Positions 18,276-28,075 of a stretch of DNA of 64,000 nucleotides are shown piece after piece; position 1 is the stretch's first letter; the number at the start of each line of letters is the position of its first letter. The stretch covers positions 2,790,001 through 2,854,000 of the forward strand of contig NZ_CP063304.1 in assembly GCF_015159595.1 (NCBI RefSeq), written 5' to 3'. Under the pieces are notes generated by a model, which had not been told where the DNA came from, searched no databases, and saw only the letters and a list, made by a program, of their open reading frames with translations. This DNA is from Blautia liquoris. Its GTDB lineage: Bacteria; Bacillota; Clostridia; Lachnospirales; Lachnospiraceae. The position numbers and the translations under genes were made by a program.

Positions 18276-18395
18276 TTAATAACTGTGAAGTTCTGAATCC
18301 GGTCCAGGCAGATCTGTACATTCCCTATATATTTTTATCCCCCAAAATTTCAAAATCACCTTTAAAGAGATTAACAAAGATTCCACTGGCCTGAG

Positions 18396-18656
18396 ATGAT
18401 GTATAAAGGGCAGCGTTCTGATATGGGATTTGTTAATGGATTACTTGGAAATCGTCCGAAAGACCCCAGACTTCAAGATGCCTTCCGTGAAGCAGAAAGG
18501 CGATATTGATATGTCAGGTATTTTGTCACCCACAGCCGGAAAATCGAAGCTTTTATAAAAGAGAATCTAAACGCATGCCGTGGTGGATTGTGTACAACTC
18601 CTTACGGGAAACGACTTGCCAGGGAACAGGAAGTATGTGATAACTCCAGGGCATGA
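18396..18656 (+). pseudogene. Possible remnant gene with an in-frame TGA
   Basis: A frame from ATG at 18396 reads RSDMGFVNGLLG, DAFREAERRY, then TGA, then continues in frame (THSRKIEAFIKENLN, PYGKRLAREQE) to a stop at 18654. The composition looks coding on both sides of the TGA. I do not recognise the family, and no ribosome site is seen. Could be chance. Confidence 0.25.
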
Positions 18657-18796
18657 ATAGAAACAGGCTGGTAGGTGAGTGACCATGTCAATTTCAAGTC
18701 ACTGAGTAAATTCATCGAACTTTTGTTCGATTTTTATTGCATTTTCTTCTTTCGTATGTTATCATCTGATAAGAACATACATTCGAGGTTTCGCAT

Positions 18797-20269
18797 ATGA
18801 AAATTTTATCAGATGAACTATCCTTGCAGGAAAAACTGAATATTCTCGCAGACGCCGCAAAGTATGATGTGGCCTGTACCTCCAGCGGAGTAGACCGCAG
18901 GGGACAGAAAGGAAGCCTGGGCAATTCCTGTGCTGCAGGAATCTGCCATAGCTTTGCCTCAGACGGAAGATGTATCTCACTTTTAAAGATTCTGCAGAGT
19001 AATGAGTGTGTTTATGACTGCAAATACTGTCTGAACCGCTCCAGTAATGATCGCGTGCGGGCTACCTTCAAGCCGGAGGAAATCTGCCAGCTGGTAATAG
19101 AGTTCTATCGGCGGAATTACATCGAAGGTCTGTTCTTAAGCTCCGGTGTGTGTAAAAATCCCACCTATACCATGGAATTAATGTACCGCACCCTTTATCT
19201 TTTGCGTAACCAATATCATTTCAATGGTTATATCCATGTAAAAGCAATTCCAAATGCTCCCGGAGAGCTTTTGGAACAGGTGGGATATCTGGCCGACCGC
19301 ATGAGTATCAATCTGGAACTTCCTACAGCGGAAGGATTGAAAGAACTGGCACCTCATAAAACACAGACAGCCATATTAAAACCCATGGGGCAGATACAGC
19401 ATCGAATCGCCGATTATCGTCTCTCTATCGGAAAAGACTCCCGTATGGAGCGAAGCAGCCAAAACCGCTATCTTTCCGACAGCATCTTTGATAGCTCTCC
19501 AAAATATATCAAAGAAAATCATCAGTACCCCCAAGTAAGCACTTTCCATCCCCCCCAAGCAGAGAAGCCGGCCCCTTTTGTGCCGGCCGGGCAAAGTACA
19601 CAGATGATTATCGGTGCCACAGAAGAGAATGATTATCAGCTTCTGACTACTTCTCAGCAGCTATATCAGCAATACGACTTAAAAAGAGTTTTTTACTCCG
19701 CTTATGTTCCATTGAACGAAGATGCGAATCTCCCGCCGCTTGACACTCCCCCTCCTCTTTTACGGGAACACCGCTTGTACCAGGCCGATTGGCTGCTACG
19801 TTATTATGGATTTCATGCCGAGGATCTGCTCAGCATGGACCGTCCGAATTTCAATGTCTTCCTAGATCCCAAGTGTGACTGGGCACTGCGTCATCTGGAA
19901 CAGTTCCCGGTGGAAATTAACCGGGCTGACTACGCTGCCCTTCTGAAAGTCCCCGGGATAGGTACCAAGTCAGCAATGCGGATTGTTAAGAGCCGGCGCA
20001 CCGGAGTTCTTACCTTTGATTCTTTAAAAAAAATAGGTGTTGTATTAAAACGCGCGAAATACTTTATTACCTGTCAGGGCAAGATGATGTATCATATAAG
20101 GATTGATGAAGACTTCATCACACGCCAGTTAATTGGTGAGGATTACCAGAAATCCTGGGACATTGATCATCCCGGCTCCTACAGGCAGCTATCTCTGTTT
20201 GATGATCAGATGTTTCAGATACAGCCCGATACGACCGATGTGCAGCAAACAGTTTTCGGGCAGCTTTAA
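18797..20269 (+). CDS. Radical SAM protein linked to DNA repair (TIGR03916-type)
   Basis: 490 residues. The 4Fe-4S motif is CVYDCKYC (Cys71, Cys75, Cys78), which binds S-adenosylmethionine for radical chemistry. GICHSFASDGRC precedes it, as in the putative DNA modification/repair radical SAM family. A helix-hairpin-helix, LLKVPGIGTKSAMRIVKSR, near residues 375-395 points to DNA binding. It is followed 19 bases later by its usual partner, a DUF4130 protein. The chemical reaction has not been established for this family to my knowledge. Confidence 0.88.
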   Translation: MKILSDELSLQEKLNILADAAKYDVACTSSGVDRRGQKGSLGNSCAAGICHSFASDGRCISLLKILQSNECVYDCKYCLNRSSNDRVRATFKPEEICQLVIEFYRRNYIEGLFLSSGVCKNPTYTMELMYRTLYLLRNQYHFNGYIHVKAIPNAPGELLEQVGYLADRMSINLELPTAEGLKELAPHKTQTAILKPMGQIQHRIADYRLSIGKDSRMERSSQNRYLSDSIFDSSPKYIKENHQYPQVSTFHPPQAEKPAPFVPAGQSTQMIIGATEENDYQLLTTSQQLYQQYDLKRVFYSAYVPLNEDANLPPLDTPPPLLREHRLYQADWLLRYYGFHAEDLLSMDRPNFNVFLDPKCDWALRHLEQFPVEINRADYAALLKVPGIGTKSAMRIVKSRRTGVLTFDSLKKIGVVLKRAKYFITCQGKMMYHIRIDEDFITRQLIGEDYQKSWDIDHPGSYRQLSLFDDQMFQIQPDTTDVQQTVFGQL

Positions 20270-20288
20270 CTCCCAGGAGGTATTTTAT

Positions 20289-21041
20289 ATGACAATTTTT
20301 ACATGCTTCGATCAATTTGAAGATATGATGACCTGTATTTATGATGCCTGGGATTCTAAACTTGGACATAAAAATATCCGGCTGCTCACGGAACCAGTCG
20401 GAAATCTGGAATTATTCTGCGACTATCTTCATGTCGATGCAGATAAGAGGAAAACTGTCAGTGTCATCAACTCCATACAACATAAAATATCTTTTGAAGC
20501 CTATCAGATGGTCTTTCGCTGCGCCATGTCTCAAGTTCCAGATAAGTTGGACGTGATATACCGTTTTCTGCTTTTTGGTTTTACTTACGGCAGCAAAGTT
20601 GTGAATATGCTTCAAATTCCGGCTGTTTCCGCAATTTTTGAAGTGAACAGAAGCGTCCTTAATGAATCTCATCAGTTTCAGGAATTTCTGCGTTTCACCC
20701 TTATGCAGGATGGTGTATTGGTGTCCCATATTGAACCTCGTTCTGATATCCTGACTTTTCTGGCACCACAATTTGAGGATCGCATGCCCTCAGAAAACTG
20801 GATGATTATAGATGACAACCGAAAAACAGCTGTCGTTCATCCCAGAAATTCCGAGTTTTATCTTACCTCTCTTTCAAAAGAGGAATTTGACCGTATAAAA
20901 AGCCTGGAAGACAAGTCAGATCCATATGTGGAGCTTTGGAAAGGCTTTTTTGAAACTATTGGAATCAAAGAACGAAAAAACTACAAATGTCAGAGAAACC
21001 ATATCCCCTTATGGTGCCGGAAACACGTAACGGAATTTTAG
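20289..21041 (+). CDS. DUF4130 putative DNA repair protein (TIGR03915-type)
   Basis: About 250 residues. The start at 20289 (MTIFTCFDQFEDMM) has CCAGGAGG upstream; the longer open frame overlaps the radical SAM gene without need. YTCYDGSFEGLL-like beginnings and the C-terminal KNYKCQRNHIPLWCRKHVTEF are typical of the family, whose members often carry a uracil-DNA-glycosylase-like part fused or nearby. Here no glycosylase domain follows. It forms a two-gene operon with 18797-20269. Confidence 0.85.
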   Translation: MTIFTCFDQFEDMMTCIYDAWDSKLGHKNIRLLTEPVGNLELFCDYLHVDADKRKTVSVINSIQHKISFEAYQMVFRCAMSQVPDKLDVIYRFLLFGFTYGSKVVNMLQIPAVSAIFEVNRSVLNESHQFQEFLRFTLMQDGVLVSHIEPRSDILTFLAPQFEDRMPSENWMIIDDNRKTAVVHPRNSEFYLTSLSKEEFDRIKSLEDKSDPYVELWKGFFETIGIKERKNYKCQRNHIPLWCRKHVTEF

Positions 21042-21193
21042 TTATTTTCCAGCAGATATTGATATATCTCGGGCAAATCTTCTGGCAGGCAGCTCTGATA
21101 GAGTAATTGCCGTAAGTGACCTACTCCCACCACTTAAATCTCATGATTTTGAAGTGAGGGCTTCCTGTTCAATAGCCCCAACGGGCTAAGTAT

Positions 21194-21478
21194 CTACAGG
21201 CTATCCCCCGTGTGCCCCACGGTTTTTGCTCGGTTACGGGCCTGCCTATGTATCATCAGAATATAGAGCATTAGCCCTTCGAATGAACACATAACGGTCC
21301 ACGGCTGCGCCTTTTTGACTGCAGTTTCAAAGCTGGATAAATATATTTCTCTAAGTCTTCTTTCATTATTGGTGGTCGAGCCGCCGATTGCAATAGAAAT
21401 GTCCGTAAATCCGCGTTCCAGGGCATCTTTTATCAATTCTCCAGTTTCATAAGTTGTGGTGTTCCCAGGGTTCCTCAA
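21194..21478 (-). pseudogene. Glycerate kinase fragment
   Basis: The stretch [16 protein letters not shown] and [12 protein letters not shown] matches the central part of glycerate kinases (GlxK/GarK type), where it reads GTGELI and IGIGGSATND. The conserved GGSATNDGG is altered and the protein soon loses similarity, so the gene is broken at both ends. A second short frame upstream on the same strand (to 21681, ending [11 protein letters not shown]) is also fragment-like and unrecognised. Confidence 0.55.
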
Positions 21479-21636
21479 ATTCTCCTTTTCTGCATCAGTT
21501 CTTTTGCTTTACTGTATCTCCGTTCGCAAAAATTGTCAAATACATCTCCCTCTTTTAAGCGATTCGCCTTTCCGATTTCTTCGTTGAACCATGTTTTTAA
21601 ACCCCTAAAGTAAGGAAAGATAATAAGAAATGAACA

Positions 21637-21692
21637 TAAAGAGAACCTTGGAAGAATCAGCCTTTTTACCAGATTCCTCAAGGGTTCTCTTT
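21637..21692. terminator. Long terminator hairpin
   Basis: TAAAGAGAACC and GGTTCTCTTTA form an 11-base outer stem that continues inward imperfectly (GGAAGAATC with GATTCC). T-rich on the plus strand after 21690. It lies 54 bases beyond the end of the antitoxin gene on the minus strand, so it may end that operon. Confidence 0.6.
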
Positions 21693-21745
21693 ATTTTTGG
21701 CTATGCGTACCCAAAATGGTCATTACCCGATAAGCACTTTGCGGT

Positions 21746-22741
21746 CTATATTTGCTGAAACATAGTCTGCGCATATTTTTTGATATCATTTGGATTAATC
21801 ATGTTATACTTTTCTTTCACCGCATTAAAATAGTTTCCAATCTGATCTTTCTGAATGGTTCTGTTATATGATACATTCTCTGGCAGTTCTCCTCTGGCTA
21901 ATATCCACGGTGACTCAGAATGTGTAAACTTCTCTAAAACTTTTCCACTATAGCAGCATATGTTTTTAGCAACGCTATCCAAAACAGCTTTTTCTGATGA
22001 GGAAAATTCAGAGTCATCACATCCACCGCTACTTTCAATTGAATCAAATCTATAATCACGATATCTATAATAAATGTCACGATAAACTGGTCCATGAATC
22101 CAGGCTTCACATTCTTCCGGAAATAAAAATGTTTTATAAAATGCATAATAAAACCCCTGAACATAATACAATGCCTTTTGTAACGCCAATGGTGTAATGT
22201 CCTGGCATCGGCAAAGCAAATACTCAATGCTCAGATCTATCTTATTGGCTCCATGTTCTTTCGCGCCCAGCAATGCACCGACAGCTTTTTTACTCTTTTC
22301 ATAAGCTTTTGCAGTTTTTAAATTCTGTTTGTTTTTCTCAAGCAATACATCATAATAGACAGGATCATTATTAATCTGTTTTAATGTGTCAGAATATTGT
22401 TTTGTTGGCATATCCCCATCACAATACCGTGAAAATGTTTGTTCCCCCCAACCCAGCAATAACGAAAGATTTCGTTTTCCAATTGCATATTTCTCAGGTA
22501 TTTTCAAAAGCTCATCCAGAGAAATAATATCATGTTTCTTTCTGTATTGATCATACAGTGCTCTTAAATTATAATCATTTATCTCATCCACATATACTTC
22601 AGATCCACACTCCGCACAATGGGCCTCTTTTCCCATATAAATATACTTCTCATCTTTAATCGTACCTGTCATTTGCTTTTCAATAACAGTATAAGATACA
22701 TCGTTTCTACATTCTTCACAAAATACTATTCTTTCATTCAC
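21746..22741 (-). CDS. MqsA-like antitoxin with C-terminal Panacea (DUF4065) domain
   Basis: About 331 residues. Two CxxC pairs (CEEC near residue 9, CAEC near 47) form an N-terminal zinc-binding part. A helix-turn-helix follows (KRNLSLLLGWGEQTFSRYCDG, near 95-115). The C-terminal half (from SIEYLLCRCQDITPLALQKALYYVQGF) is a Panacea/SocA-like domain. The GTG at 22741 is chosen because GGGAGG lies eight bases upstream. It follows a small MqsR-like gene by 26 bases. Toxin first, antitoxin second is the mqsRA order. Confidence 0.8.
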   Translation of the reverse strand: MNERIVFCEECRNDVSYTVIEKQMTGTIKDEKYIYMGKEAHCAECGSEVYVDEINDYNLRALYDQYRKKHDIISLDELLKIPEKYAIGKRNLSLLLGWGEQTFSRYCDGDMPTKQYSDTLKQINNDPVYYDVLLEKNKQNLKTAKAYEKSKKAVGALLGAKEHGANKIDLSIEYLLCRCQDITPLALQKALYYVQGFYYAFYKTFLFPEECEAWIHGPVYRDIYYRYRDYRFDSIESSGGCDDSEFSSSEKAVLDSVAKNICCYSGKVLEKFTHSESPWILARGELPENVSYNRTIQKDQIGNYFNAVKEKYNMINPNDIKKYAQTMFQQI

Positions 22742-22767
22742 AGTAATGCCTCCCTTCAATTCCCAAT

Positions 22768-23178
22768 TTACCTGAAAAGGTACTCAACCGGCTTGTTACG
22801 TTTATGAAAAGATATTACTACTGTCCTAATGCCACCAGGCAGATCAATCACATTAAACTTAGTATATACGTCCACAGTTTCTTCTTTACCATCCGCATGA
22901 AACAATTGGACCTGGGGAACAAAAACATATAAAACTTCATATTCATAACCGGGTTTTGTATTCTGTAGTGAATGGCAAAAATCCTCTGGTTTAATCTGGA
23001 GCAGAATGCTCTTTTGTCTATCACTTCGAATATTATACTCATTTATGAAGTTTATATTTTCCTGCCTGTTTTGATTTAATGCTATCGTAAACCTATTGTT
23101 ATCAATGCACTTTTTAATCTTATACAGGATTCTATTTATTTCTTCTCTGGTATAATTCTGATTATAATATGGATTCAC
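22768..23178 (-). CDS. MqsR-like toxin candidate
   Basis: 136 residues, unannotated at first sight. The C-terminal half (ILLQIKPEDFCHSLQN, then VDVYTKFNVIDL and TVVISFHKR) lines up with the MqsR mRNA interferase in the order of its helix and last strands. Located directly before an MqsA-like antitoxin gene. I infer a ribosome-dependent or free mRNA endoribonuclease of the RelE/MqsR fold. The similarity is weak, so a structural comparison is needed. Confidence 0.55.
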   Translation of the reverse strand: MNPYYNQNYTREEINRILYKIKKCIDNNRFTIALNQNRQENINFINEYNIRSDRQKSILLQIKPEDFCHSLQNTKPGYEYEVLYVFVPQVQLFHADGKEETVDVYTKFNVIDLPGGIRTVVISFHKRNKPVEYLFR

Positions 23179-23344
23179 TGCATCACCTCTTTGTAATACA
23201 ATGATACTTTATTATATGCTCTTTGTCAATAATTATGTACTAATTGATACATTCATAAAATGAATCTTGTGTCCAGTCCAACAATTGCAGCAATTACGGT
23301 TTCCTCATCTATACGATTACGACTTCCAAGAAGGTCACAGACTG

Positions 23345-23545
23345 TTATATGCCAGATTTCCTGCCACCAGGCCTGTCCCTGTTGTCATAAACCATTGCAG
23401 TACCTAAATCTGATGTTCCAAACAATACAGGCGTTAACAGGATAATTACAACTGATATGATAAAATGTACAATAAAATTATGTTTCAGATTAACTTTCGC
23501 TATCTTCCATATCTGCAAATGTTTTTTTAGCTTTATCATATTCAT
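23345..23545 (-). pseudogene. Start of an ABC-2 type permease subunit, truncated
   Basis: The frame begins MNMIKLKKHLQIWKIAK and enters a membrane segment (FIVHFIISVVIILLTPVLF), the form of ABC-2 exporter subunits. After about 50 residues sense is lost. It overlaps the end of the preceding permease gene, as paired subunits often do. Confidence 0.5.
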
Positions 23546-23897
23546 TCAACTTGCCCCTCCTTTTCCGTTCGTAGATTAAGACTGTTACAAACACCAGTAA
23601 CAAGGCAAATCCCGTAAATAATAGCCTGTTAGCAACAAGATTACTAAAATTGTCAATAAAAACCTGTGTCAGTTGCAATGAATTGTGGCGTGGGGATAAA
23701 CTAAACAGAGGATAACCGCCCTTTATACTTTGAATACCTAAATTCATGTCTATAAACCACCATAATCCTTGAACAGCAATGGCAATCGGTGTATTTGTAA
23801 GCTCGGTTAATAACATTCCTACTGCGGACGAAACCATTACAGATGGCAACACCCACCCAAAGCAATATTTCAAAGGAGCAAAGTAGTCAAGCATCAT
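23490..23897 (-). pseudogene. C-terminal part of an ABC-2 type permease
   Basis: 135 residues with three membrane segments (YCFGWVLPSVMVSSAVGMLL, IAIAVQGLWWF, LLFTGFALLLVFVTVLI) and a charged tail (YERKRRGKLNEYDKAKK). Too short for a whole ABC-2 subunit, which has about 230 residues, and no ATPase is nearby. Probably the surviving end of an export system such as those for peptides. Confidence 0.5.
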
Positions 23898-24055
23898 ACC
23901 GTCCTTCTATAAGAAGCCACATACTATATTCTCCTTCTTTGTTGGAAATAACTTTAGTCATTTCACAAACGACTAAAGCTTCAACTTTTATCTAAATTAA
24001 TTTTTGTTCATCTCTAAATATGCTTTCGTAAGATATCCTGCATTTTCTTCTGTAC

Positions 24056-24097
24056 AAAGAACCGCACCAGAGATGTAATTCTCCAGTACGGTTCTTA
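24056..24097 (-). terminator. Terminator after the first GH31 gene
   Basis: AAGAACCG at one end pairs with CGGTTCTT at the other, and the stem goes on inward (ACTGGAGA with TCTCTGGT). The right-hand repeat at 53188 starts inside the loop of this hairpin, so that copy has only half of it. This shows the left copy keeps the original downstream flank. Confidence 0.75.
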
Positions 24098-24142
24098 TCA
24101 TTACAAACTTTTATGTATGTTCTTTTTAAGGATCAGATAATT

Positions 24143-26395
24143 TTATTCCATTTCTACAGAAATCTCCTGATTTCCCAGTACTTCATAACTCCAGTTTCCA
24201 ATACCGCCTTCCACATGTAGAAAAATCGTTTTGCCTTTTCTTTTGACATGTACAGTCATGACTGCTTTGCCGCTTAAATCTGTAACCTCAGTACTGGCAG
24301 AAGCTCCCTCGTCAAAGATAGAAAGGCACAGCTTTACACCATCACAATAATCATAATCCGGCTTTGTATCGCAGCTTCCCACAGCCAAAATCGAGTTTGG
24401 ACGTACCAACAGCGGCAATGAGAAGTAATCATGTATCTCTTTTTTCCACTTTCCTCCTATGACCACATCCCCAGTCAGCAGGTTCACCCACCTGCCCTCC
24501 GGAAGATAATATTCCACCTCCCCGGACTCCTTAAATACTGGTGCCACCAGAAGAGAATCTCCGAACATATACTGCTTGTCTGGTGTTTCACAGGCCCTGT
24601 CTTCCGGAAATTCTACAAACATGGGGCGCATCATCGGTATCCCCTCCTCGTGAGTCTTCACCGCCTGCCGGTAAAGATAAGGCATCAGCGCGCATTTCAG
24701 TTTTACAAACTTTCGCAGGACATCGCAGGCCTCCTCGTCAAAAAGCCATGGCACCCGGTAAGAAGATGAGCCATGAAGCCGGCTGTGGGAACTTAAAAGG
24801 CCAAACTGACACCATCTCTTGTAGATATCTGCAGGAGCTGTCTTCTCAAATCCGCTGATATCATGGCTCCAGAACCCAAATCCCGCACAGGCCAGGGATA
24901 ATCCGCTGCGGATGGTCTCTGCCATAGATGGATATGTTGCCGAACAGTCACCGCCCCAGTGAGCAGGAAACTTCTGTCCTCCCACGGTTGCGGAACGGGC
25001 AAACAATACAGCCTCGCCTTCGCCACGCTCACGTTCTAACAGCTCGAATACAGCCTGATTATATAACTGTGTATAATAATTATGCATTTTCACAGGCTCA
25101 GATCCATCATAGTAGGCAATGTCTTTTACCGGAATTCGCTCACCGAAATCCGTCTTAAAACAGTCTACTCCCATATCCAGAAGCTTTTTCAGTTTATCCT
25201 GGTACCATGCACTGGCTTTTGGATTTGTGAAATCCACAAGTCCCATTCCAGCCTGCCACATATCGGTCTGCCATACATCACCATTTGATTTTTTAACTAA
25301 ATATCCCAGCTTTGACCCTTCCTGAAACAGCGGTGATTTTTGTCCAATATACGGATTGATCCACACACAGATCCTCAGCCCCCGGTCATGATAACGTTTC
25401 AGCATCCCTTCCGGGTCTGGAAATGTCGCAGGATCCCATGTGAAGTTGCACCATTCATACGCCTCCATCCAATAACAGTCAAAATGAAACACATGTAACG
25501 GAATATCACGATCCGCCATTCCCTGAATAAAGCTGCTGGTTGTATCCTCATCATAGTTCGTCGTGAAGGATGTGGTCAGCCAGAGGCCAAAAGACCAGGC
25601 CGGCGGCAGTGCGGGTTTTCCGGTCAGCTCCGTATATCTGGCAATAGTCCCCTTCGGTGTATGCCCATTGATAACATAATAGTCCAGTCGTTCTCCTTCG
25701 ACCGAAAACTGCACCCGCTCTACTTTCTCACTGGCTATCTCATAGGATGCATCGCCCTCATTGTCCAGCAGCACACCATATCCTTTATTGGTGATATAGA
25801 ATGGAACATTCTTGTAGGCAATCTCACTGGCTGTGCCGCCGTCCTCATTCCACATCTCCACAACCTGTCCATTCTTGATAAATGGTGTAAATCGCTCTCC
25901 TAGGCCATAAACATATTCGTCAACATCCAGCGAAAGCTGATCCACCATATAGCATCGATTGGTCTTATTATTTGTCATATGCGCTATATTGCGAAATCCC
26001 GTGTTTGTAAGTTCTCTCTCTTTATCCATAAAGCGTATGCCCCAGGAATCAGGCCGCTTATCTATGATTGCCTTGGTACTTCCACTCTTATAGATAATAC
26101 TATCTTCTGTTTCTTCGATTGTCACATGTGGAGCGGTATGCTTCACCTGTGCAAAAGGACCCTTGTAGGCGGTTCCTTCAAAGTGGGACACAGATACCTT
26201 GATCACATCCTCCATGGGACTTGTCAGCCGGATGGTAATCATGCCCAGATTCAGGCAGTCTCCTCTGTCGGAAATATGCTTTCCCGGTGCATATACGATC
26301 AGTTCATCGCCGTTTATCCGGCTGTCACAATACTCTACTGCATAAAGCGGTGTAATCTCTTTCTTCACACACCAATATCCATCTGTAAATTTCAT
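24143..26395 (-). CDS. yicI: Alpha-xylosidase, GH31, YicI-like (left copy)
   Basis: About 750 residues, cytoplasmic. The catalytic nucleophile Asp is in KTDFGERIPV (near 415) and the acid/base Asp in HWGGDCSATYPSMAE (near 480). GFGFWSHDISGFE and LLSSHSRLHGSSSYRVPW are nearly as in Escherichia coli YicI, which removes alpha-xylose from isoprimeverose-type sugars. The ATG at 26395 is used; the frame extends six codons to a TTG. Two permease genes lie upstream. This copy differs from the right one at scattered residues, mainly the last 50. Confidence 0.92.
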   Translation of the reverse strand: MKFTDGYWCVKKEITPLYAVEYCDSRINGDELIVYAPGKHISDRGDCLNLGMITIRLTSPMEDVIKVSVSHFEGTAYKGPFAQVKHTAPHVTIEETEDSIIYKSGSTKAIIDKRPDSWGIRFMDKERELTNTGFRNIAHMTNNKTNRCYMVDQLSLDVDEYVYGLGERFTPFIKNGQVVEMWNEDGGTASEIAYKNVPFYITNKGYGVLLDNEGDASYEIASEKVERVQFSVEGERLDYYVINGHTPKGTIARYTELTGKPALPPAWSFGLWLTTSFTTNYDEDTTSSFIQGMADRDIPLHVFHFDCYWMEAYEWCNFTWDPATFPDPEGMLKRYHDRGLRICVWINPYIGQKSPLFQEGSKLGYLVKKSNGDVWQTDMWQAGMGLVDFTNPKASAWYQDKLKKLLDMGVDCFKTDFGERIPVKDIAYYDGSEPVKMHNYYTQLYNQAVFELLERERGEGEAVLFARSATVGGQKFPAHWGGDCSATYPSMAETIRSGLSLACAGFGFWSHDISGFEKTAPADIYKRWCQFGLLSSHSRLHGSSSYRVPWLFDEEACDVLRKFVKLKCALMPYLYRQAVKTHEEGIPMMRPMFVEFPEDRACETPDKQYMFGDSLLVAPVFKESGEVEYYLPEGRWVNLLTGDVVIGGKWKKEIHDYFSLPLLVRPNSILAVGSCDTKPDYDYCDGVKLCLSIFDEGASASTEVTDLSGKAVMTVHVKRKGKTIFLHVEGGIGNWSYEVLGNQEISVEME

Positions 26396-26453
26396 TGCCT
26401 TTCCCTCTCTCAATCTAAGTTAATCATGTGGTCAGTAGATTTTCCGGACGCGC

Positions 26454-27281
26454 TCATCCCTTAACAGAGCCGGCCGATACCCCTCCGACAATGTATTTCT
26501 GTCCCAGTACAAATACCAGAAGGACCGGTGCGAGCGTCAGTATAATGTCTGCAGCAACCAGGTTCCAGGAGTTTTCGAATGCGCCAAAGAAGTTATAGAC
26601 TGCCAGTGTCATCGGCCATTTTTTTGAATTGTTCAGATAATACAAAGGCATGGTGAAATCGTTCCACACCGCCATAAAATCCAGAACAAACAGTGTTGAC
26701 ACAATGGGCTTTAGCAACGGAGCAATTACTTTGACAAAAAGCTGCCACGGCTTGCACCCGTCAATTACAGCCGCTTCATCAATTTCTCTCGGAATCGTCT
26801 CTACAAACCCGTAAGCCAGGAACAAGCTCAGCGGAATATTAATGGCGGCATAAAGCAGTATAATTCCAATTCTTGTATTCACGATATGGAATGACTGCAT
26901 AACCTTCATAAGTGCAACATTGTTAATCGGCATCGCAATACCTGAAATGATGAAATAATAAAGAAAACGGTTAACACCTTTATTGTTTCTCGAAATCACG
27001 AACGCAGCAGCACCTACAACAACAACGATGATGACTACACTACAAGTGGAATATAAAAAACCATTGAGAAATGCGGACACCAGCTTCCCCTGTTCTATGA
27101 CGGTCGCATAATTTTCAAACACCCACTTTGTCGGCAGAGAAAGAGTCATCCTGTTTGCTTCAGCAGAGGTCTTAAACGAGTTCAGGAATAAAACTACAAG
27201 CGGTATAATCACCACAAGGCTGATAAAAACCGATACAATATTACCGATTAGATGTCCAACAATCTTACCTGTTTTTCCCAT
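26454..27281 (-). CDS. ABC xyloside permease, MalG type (left copy)
   Basis: 275 residues with six membrane helices, EAA loop EAAVIDGCK followed by PLLKPI, ending GSVKG. Identical in protein sequence to the right copy at 55570-56397. Start overlaps the stop of its partner by one base. Its partner here is truncated, so this copy probably cannot form a working importer unless it pairs with the product of the right copy. Confidence 0.88.
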   Translation of the reverse strand: MGKTGKIVGHLIGNIVSVFISLVVIIPLVVLFLNSFKTSAEANRMTLSLPTKWVFENYATVIEQGKLVSAFLNGFLYSTCSVVIIVVVVGAAAFVISRNNKGVNRFLYYFIISGIAMPINNVALMKVMQSFHIVNTRIGIILLYAAINIPLSLFLAYGFVETIPREIDEAAVIDGCKPWQLFVKVIAPLLKPIVSTLFVLDFMAVWNDFTMPLYYLNNSKKWPMTLAVYNFFGAFENSWNLVAADIILTLAPVLLVFVLGQKYIVGGVSAGSVKG

Positions 27282-27893
27282 CAGACTTCCACCTCCTTAT
27301 TTTCCATTGACTTGATAATAAAATACAAGAGGGCTAGCACAATGAAGAACAATACACTCGAAAGTGTGGTTCCCATGGCCAGATCTCCTTTGGAAAACTC
27401 TTTATACACAGCAGTGTTAATTACACCGGTGGCATTTCCGGGTCCGCCATTGGTCAGCGAATAAATCATATCAAATACACGAAGCCCATAGGTCACATTT
27501 AATACAGTCACATTGACAAGCACAGGTTTTAAAAGCGGCAGAGTAATGCAGCGCAGTTTCTGAAAGAAGCTGGCACCGTCAATACTGGCGGCCTCGTAAT
27601 ATTCCGGTGATATGGACATCAGCCCCGCAATGACTACCACCATAATGTACCCCATACCTTTCCAGGTATCTACTGTCATAACGGTAGGAAAAACCAGATG
27701 TAGGTCCGTAAGCCAGTTTTTTGCCAGCGCGCCAAGACCGATTTTACGAAGAAAATCATTTAAAAACCCTGTGGTCGGATGAAGCATACTCTTAAATACC
27801 AGGCCCACCACCAAATATGACATTACCTGTGGGGAAAAGATAATCATGCGATGTAGATTCTTACCTTTAATAAATTTCTGCGTCAGCAGCAAT
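27281..27893 (-). pseudogene. ABC xyloside permease, MalF type, 5' truncated (left copy)
   Basis: Lacks the first 89 residues of the 292-residue copy at 56397-57275. The open frame begins with LLTQKFIKGKN, where the repeat ends at 27893, and upstream sequence is unrelated. There is no promoter or ribosome site at the new end. The lost part includes the first two membrane helices, so it should be inactive. Confidence 0.9.
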
Positions 27894-28075
27894 TTACTTG
27901 TTTTTCCTGATTTTCATCCCAGATAAATAAGAATCTACCTTTGTATTCAATATCATTAATAGTCAGTATTGAATCGTTTTGTTCATTATTTTTAGCCAGA
28001 TGCCAGGAGTATACCCTATCAAGTCACTTTACAAACAAAAACTCATTGTACGAATGTCAGAATTCTACAAAAAAC

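Larger units (their letters stand above)
24072..27893. repeat. Left copy of a 3,822-bp direct repeat
   Basis: Matches 53188-57009 with a constant offset of 29,116 bases. It holds the GH31 gene, one permease and the 3' two thirds of a second permease. The left end continues into the natural terminator; the right end stops inside the permease gene. Differences are few and clustered near 24170-24330 and 25540-25740. Confidence 0.95.

Noticed and set aside
21060-21193. A hairpin-rich stretch after the DUF4130 gene (CCACTTAAATC arm, GGGCTTCC, GCCCCAACGGGC) that recalls IS200/IS605 ends
   Set aside because: No transposase or second end is present, and the likeness is from memory only; not enough to call an element.
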